From positions 1-10,462 of the forward strand of contig CALBJK010000016.1 of assembly GCA_937892695.1 (NCBI GenBank): 10,462 nucleotides of DNA, in the 5' to 3' direction. Positions within the stretch are counted from its first letter, which is position 1. Each line of letters starts with the position of its first letter. Positions 6,937 through 10,462 of the stretch are shown here, piece after piece. The notes below the pieces were generated by a model. It was not told the DNA's origin. It made no database searches and saw only the letters and a list, made by a program, of their open reading frames with translations. The position numbers and the translations under genes are program-made. The stretch is from an uncultured Prevotella sp. Lineage in GTDB: Bacteria > Bacteroidota > Bacteroidia > Bacteroidales > Bacteroidaceae.

Positions 6937-6944
6937 TAACTTTG
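6937..6944 (+). promoter_or_regulatory. Candidate -7 element for the parA-parB operon
   Basis: TAACTTTG (6937-6944) matches TAnnTTTG and lies about 100 bases before the parA start. No clear -33 TTTG is present at the expected distance, so confidence is limited. Together with the minus-strand element at 6888-6895 it suggests a compact divergent promoter region for the two operons. Confidence 0.35.
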
Positions 6945-7042
6945 CCAAATGAATTTTGCTAAGACATGCCCCTATTTTCTTTAAACTGAAAAGTTGTGAA
7001 ATGGCACCGAGGGCTGTCCGCGCAACAGATTAATGTAAAGAA

Positions 7043-7807
7043 ATGGGAAAAATAATTGCATTAGCCAATCAGAAAGGCGGTGTAGGCAAAACCACCACCA
7101 CCATAAATCTGGCCGCCTCGCTCGCTACACTCGAAAAAGCTGTGCTCGTAGTAGATGCCGACCCACAGGCCAACGCTTCGAGCGGACTGGGTGTCGACCT
7201 CAAAGATGTCGACTGCTCTATCTATGAGTGCATCATCGACCATGCCGACATACGCGACGCAATCTATACCACCGACATTAACGGCCTTGACATCATCCCG
7301 AGCCACATCGACCTGGTCGGTGCGGAGATAGAGATGCTAAACCTGAAAAACCGCGAAAAAGTGATAAAGGGCCTGCTCGACCAGATACGCGACGACTACG
7401 ACTACATTCTCATAGACTGCAGCCCGTCGCTCGGACTCATCACTGTCAACGCACTGACTGCAGCCGACTCGGTGGTGATACCTGTACAGTGCGAATATTT
7501 CGCGCTCGAAGGCATAAGCAAGCTCCTCAACACGATAAAGATAATAAAAAGCAAGCTCAATCCGAAACTCGAAATAGAAGGTTTTCTGCTCACAATGTAT
7601 GACAGCCGACTGAAGCTCGCAAACCAAATATATGACGAAGTGAAACGCCACTTTCAGGAACTGGTGTTCAAGACCGTAATACAGCGCAACGTGAAACTAA
7701 GCGAAAGCCCCAGCCACGGACTGCCCGTCATCCTCTACGATGCCGACTCGACAGGCAGCAAGAACCATCTGGCTCTGGCCAAGGAAATAATAAACAAAAA
7801 CAAATAA
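7043..7807 (+). CDS. parA: Chromosome-partitioning ATPase ParA (Soj family)
   Basis: The product has 254 residues, typical for chromosomal ParA/Soj. It binds ATP, dimerises on nucleoid DNA and is released when ParB triggers hydrolysis, moving the origin region during segregation. The deviant Walker A motif KGGVGKTT (11-18) carries the signature lysine K11. Walker A' is VVDADPQA (36-43) and Walker B is YILIDCSPSLG (121-131). YDSR with R189 matches the DNA-binding arginine of Bacillus Soj, and an IQRNVKLSESPSHG segment follows. There is no N-terminal HTH, which indicates a chromosomal-type ParA rather than a P1-plasmid type. parB follows 30 bases downstream. The start is fixed by MGKIIALANQKGG, with a weak TAAAG just upstream. 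Confidence 0.97.
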   Translation: MGKIIALANQKGGVGKTTTTINLAASLATLEKAVLVVDADPQANASSGLGVDLKDVDCSIYECIIDHADIRDAIYTTDINGLDIIPSHIDLVGAEIEMLNLKNREKVIKGLLDQIRDDYDYILIDCSPSLGLITVNALTAADSVVIPVQCEYFALEGISKLLNTIKIIKSKLNPKLEIEGFLLTMYDSRLKLANQIYDEVKRHFQELVFKTVIQRNVKLSESPSHGLPVILYDADSTGSKNHLALAKEIINKNK

Positions 7808-7837
7808 AAAAAAGAGGTAAAAGACAACAGTAAACAG

Positions 7838-8764
7838 ATGGCAGTACACAAGAAATACAGCAAAAGTGTTCTCGGACGCGGACTCGACGACATGGAAAGA
7901 GGACAGGGACTCGACGCTCTAATCGACACGAAGGGACTGCGGACACAGGGCACCTCTACAATCAACGAGATACCCATCGAGCAAATTGAGCCGAACCCCA
8001 ACCAGCCCCGTAGAGAGTTTGACAAAGAAGCTCTACAGGAACTGGCCAACAGCATCAGCCAGATAGGCATAATACAGCCCATCACGCTGCGCCAGGTGGC
8101 CGACGAACGCTTCCAGATTATTGCCGGCGAACGCCGGTGGAGGGCATCCCAGCTGGCCGGTCTTACAGCCATCCCGGCCTACATACGAACCATCAAGGAC
8201 GAGAGCATCATGGAGATGGCTCTCATCGAGAACATACAACGCGAAGACCTCAACGCCATAGAGATAGCTCTGGCCTACGAGCACCTGCTCGAGAACGAAG
8301 GCATGACACAGGAGAAAGTGTCGGAGCGTGTAGGAAAAAGCCGTACCGCCATCACCAACTATCTGCGTCTGCTGCGTCTGCCTGCCCAAGTACAGATGGC
8401 TCTTCAAAAGAAAGAGATAGACATGGGACACGCCCGTGCAATTCTAGCAGTGGACAGCCCATCGTTGCAGATAAAACTCTTCAATGAAGTGCAGAAACAC
8501 GGTTACTCGGTACGCAAGGTCGAAGAGATGGCACAGCAGCTGAAAAACGGCGAAGATGTAAGCTCCGGACGCAAGACCATAACGGCAAAGGCCACACTGC
8601 CAGAAGAGTTCAACATGCTGAAAAACCGGCTGTCGGAATTTCTCAACACCAAGGTACAAATGAGTTGTTCGGCCAAGGGTAAAGGCAAAATAACCATTCC
8701 CTTCTCCAACGAAGAGGAGCTGGAGCATATAATGAATGTATTCGACAAGATGAAACAGCAATAA
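7838..8764 (+). CDS. parB: Chromosome-partitioning protein ParB (Spo0J family, CTP-dependent clamp)
   Basis: The product has 308 residues, within the family range. ParB binds parS sites, closes into a sliding clamp using CTP and stimulates ParA. The N-terminal ParB/Srx domain (about 43-135) contains NPNQPRREF (53-61), the CTP-binding GERRWRAS (97-104) and ENIQREDLN (131-139). The central HTH region contains TQEKVSERVGKSRTAITNYLRLL (157-179). A C-terminal dimer domain covers about 255-308. The N-terminal ParA-stimulating tail is odd: the usual LGRGLDALI motif occurs as two partial copies, LGRGLDD (12-18) and GQGLDALI (22-29). The stop codon is followed after only three bases by the next gene, in the same frame. 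No convincing parS site was found in this window. Confidence 0.97.
   Translation: MAVHKKYSKSVLGRGLDDMERGQGLDALIDTKGLRTQGTSTINEIPIEQIEPNPNQPRREFDKEALQELANSISQIGIIQPITLRQVADERFQIIAGERRWRASQLAGLTAIPAYIRTIKDESIMEMALIENIQREDLNAIEIALAYEHLLENEGMTQEKVSERVGKSRTAITNYLRLLRLPAQVQMALQKKEIDMGHARAILAVDSPSLQIKLFNEVQKHGYSVRKVEEMAQQLKNGEDVSSGRKTITAKATLPEEFNMLKNRLSEFLNTKVQMSCSAKGKGKITIPFSNEEELEHIMNVFDKMKQQ
7874..7927 (+). repeat. 27-base tandem duplication in the ParB N-terminal tail
   Basis: Units 7874-7900 and 7901-7927 both begin GGAC-nn-GGACTCGACG, with 16 of the first 18 bases identical, and then diverge. They encode G-R-G-L-D-D-M-E-R and G-Q-G-L-D-A-L-I-D. The nine-codon period keeps the frame. The first copy retains L-G-R-G-L-D and the second retains G-L-D-A-L-I, so together they span the family's single motif. 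Confidence 0.65.
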
Positions 8765-8767
8765 AGG

Positions 8768-9502
8768 GTGGCACAATCATTGTCATACATAGCAAGACTT
8801 CTGGCAGTGGCGTTGTTTTCGGCCATAGCCACAGCCGTAGCAGCCCAAGAGAAAAACGGACAGATTACGACGGCATGGCCAGCAACGCCCGAAGACAGTG
8901 TCGTAACGGCAGCATCGGTGCTGACACACGAAGACAGCATGAAACTTGTCACCAACGACACCCTGCCCCGTCACCGCCACAAACGTGACTGGGCAACATG
9001 GAGGCCAAGCCCCAAGAGGGCCTTGTGGCTGGCCATAGTACTGCCCGGAGCAGGACAGATTTACAACCGTAAGTACTGGAAGATTCCAATCGTGTACGGA
9101 GGCTTTCTGGGATGCATCTATGCCATGAGGTGGAACAACCAGATGCTGCGCGACTACTCGCAAGCCTACATGGACATCATGGACGACGACCCTACAACGG
9201 AAAGCTACAACCAGTTTCTGCATCTTGGCATGAAGATAGACGACAGCAACAAAGCCCGATACCAAGACCTATTCCGCAGACGTAAGGACATGTACCGCCG
9301 CTGGCGCGACTTGAGCGTGTTTTGCCTCATCGGAGTCTACGCCATATCGATTGTCGACGCGTATGTCGACGCTTCGCTTTCAGAATTTGACATATCAAAG
9401 AATCTCAGTTTAAAAGTTGAGCCGACAATAATAAACAACAGCACCGAACGTAATCCGTTGCGTTCAAACTCACTGGGGGTGAGCTGCTGTCTGAACTTCT
9501 GA
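8768..9502 (+). CDS. DUF5683 family membrane protein
   Basis: The product has 244 residues. A hydrophobic signal (about 5-26) ends A-V-A-A-Q, consistent with signal peptidase I cleavage. The family core is RALWLAIVLPGAGQIYNRKY (84-103) followed by WKIPIVYGGFLGCIYAMRWNN (104-124), likely one or two membrane segments. A further hydrophobic stretch, LSVFCLIGVYAISIVDAY (182-199), follows a basic region rich in Arg (170-180). DUF5683 genes often sit between parB and an mltD-type gene in Bacteroidetes; the biochemical role is unknown. The start is uncertain. The GTG at 8768 is three bases after the parB stop and in the same frame, while a TTG at 8780 lies better spaced from AAAGGG (8763-8768). Translation is probably coupled to parB. 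Confidence 0.85.
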   Translation: MAQSLSYIARLLAVALFSAIATAVAAQEKNGQITTAWPATPEDSVVTAASVLTHEDSMKLVTNDTLPRHRHKRDWATWRPSPKRALWLAIVLPGAGQIYNRKYWKIPIVYGGFLGCIYAMRWNNQMLRDYSQAYMDIMDDDPTTESYNQFLHLGMKIDDSNKARYQDLFRRRKDMYRRWRDLSVFCLIGVYAISIVDAYVDASLSEFDISKNLSLKVEPTIINNSTERNPLRSNSLGVSCCLNF

Positions 9503-9585
9503 GGTGAGATGCCGCAAGCTTAAAGAGCCGACTGCGTGGCCGGACAACGACCGTCGCAGTTTGAGATAAGAAACAAAAGAAAATA

Positions 9586-10462
9586 ATGAAAAAGATCAGT
9601 CTGATTTTAGTCACGATGTTATTAGGATTCGGAAACTGTGCAATGGCCCAGAATGAGAAAGACGACGACACCGAAATCACCGTGACCAACGACAAAGGAG
9701 AAAAAGAGATAATAGACCTGCCCGAGGCAATGACCAGCGACTATGACAGCCTGCTGAGCATTTACAACAACAAGACATACCTGAAGGTGAACAGCGACTG
9801 TAACCTGCCCGATGTCAACCCGGTCTACGACAAGGATGTGTACATTCAGAGACTGAAGAGAATACCTTCGGTTATCGAAATGCCATACAACGAAGTTGTG
9901 CAGAAGATGATAGACAGATACAGCGGCCACCTGCGCCGTTCTGTCAGCATAATGTTAGGAGCACAAAACTTCTACATGCCCATATTCGAAGAGGCTCTCG
10001 AAACATACGGACTGCCGCTGGAACTGAAATACCTGCCGGTAATCGAGTCGGCATTATCGCCTACTGCAGTGTCGAGAGTCGGAGCGACAGGGTTATGGCA
10101 ATTCATGCTAAAGACAGGCAAGCAATACGGACTGGAGGTAAACTCGCTCGTCGACGAACGTCGCGACCCTATCAAGTCATCATACGCCGCCGCACACTAT
10201 CTGAGCGATCTCTATAAGATTTTCGGTGACTGGAATCTTGTCATTGCAGCCTACAACTGCGGCCCGGACAACATAACAAAAGCCATACACCGAGCAAAGG
10301 GAAATGCCGACTACTGGCAGATTTACCCTTACCTGCCGCGCGAGACACGAGGCTACGTTCCGGCTTTCATCGCCGCCAACTACATAATGACCTACTACTG
10401 CGACCATAATATATGTCCGATGGTAGCAGATCTTCCGGTTAAAACCGACACAGTAGTAGTAA
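9586..10462 (+). CDS. mltD: Membrane-bound lytic murein transglycosylase, MltD type (3' end outside window)
   Basis: A total of 292 residues are visible and the frame is open at the window edge. It cleaves the MurNAc-GlcNAc bond of peptidoglycan by a non-hydrolytic reaction, forming 1,6-anhydro ends, in the periplasm. The signal peptide (1-21) ends A-M-A-Q. The SLT domain contains LPLELKYLPVIESAL (144-157) with the catalytic Glu at 154, SRVGATGLWQFM (163-174), and AAYNCGPDNI (221-230). LPRETRGYVPAFIAA (250-264) follows. MltD proteins usually carry C-terminal LysM domains, which would lie beyond the window. The Cys in G-N-C does not form a good lipobox, so soluble export is more likely than lipidation. 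The start is an ATG at 9586, 83 bases after DUF5683, probably in the same operon. Confidence 0.93.
   Translation, partial: MKKISLILVTMLLGFGNCAMAQNEKDDDTEITVTNDKGEKEIIDLPEAMTSDYDSLLSIYNNKTYLKVNSDCNLPDVNPVYDKDVYIQRLKRIPSVIEMPYNEVVQKMIDRYSGHLRRSVSIMLGAQNFYMPIFEEALETYGLPLELKYLPVIESALSPTAVSRVGATGLWQFMLKTGKQYGLEVNSLVDERRDPIKSSYAAAHYLSDLYKIFGDWNLVIAAYNCGPDNITKAIHRAKGNADYWQIYPYLPRETRGYVPAFIAANYIMTYYCDHNICPMVADLPVKTDTVVV

Noticed and set aside
7001..7033. Ten-codon upstream open frame in the parA leader (ATG 7001 to TAA 7031-7033)
   Set aside because: It has no ribosome-binding site and no regulatory peptide pattern, and is short enough to occur by chance.
9531..9560. Hairpin ACTGCG...CGCAGT between the DUF5683 gene and mltD as a terminator
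   Set aside because: The stem is 6 bp plus a broken 3-bp inner pairing with no T-tract, so it is unlikely to end transcription. It could be a minor attenuator, but nothing more supports that.

Overview
The window is chromosomal DNA from a member of the order Bacteroidales, most like a Bacteroides or Prevotella relative. The evidence is the gene order surE-lpxB / parA-parB-DUF5683-mltD, the sequence style of ParA and ParB, lipoproteins with acidic residues just after the lipidated cysteine, weak Shine-Dalgarno sequences, and a TTTG / TAnnTTTG promoter of the Bacteroidetes primary-sigma type. The genus is inferred, not proven.

Region 1 (about 1-4430) is accessory in character and visibly richer in A+T than the rest. 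It starts with a free-standing gene (204-2690) that has its own promoter and a strong hairpin terminator. Its 828-residue product is built from nine copies of a roughly 57-residue repeat with core G-R-x-H-x-G-D-E-N-G-x-T-x-Y. The copies form three A-B-C triads of about 177 residues. A Vps62/DUF946-like domain with an NHQGDWE motif sits between the second and third triads. No signal peptide is visible and the function is unknown. Two tandem, homologous, overlapping lipoprotein genes follow (2792-3619 and 3612-4427).

Region 2 (4428-4743) has no gene. It lies where the lipoprotein genes and lpxB converge and holds four related palindrome-like repeats in a nested inverted layout. The outer pair is a perfect 26-bp inverted repeat.

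Region 3 (4744-10462) is a conserved housekeeping block with higher G+C. On the minus strand, surE (5'-nucleotidase family) is followed by lpxB (lipid A disaccharide synthase), probably as one transcript. Divergently on the plus strand run parA and parB (chromosome segregation), a DUF5683 membrane protein and an mltD-type lytic transglycosylase cut by the window edge. This block joins chromosome partitioning with outer-membrane and peptidoglycan genes and probably forms two divergent operons read from about 6751-7042.

The most unusual items are the triad-repeat/Vps62-like protein, the nested repeat cluster, and a small tandem duplication in the ParA-interacting tail of ParB.
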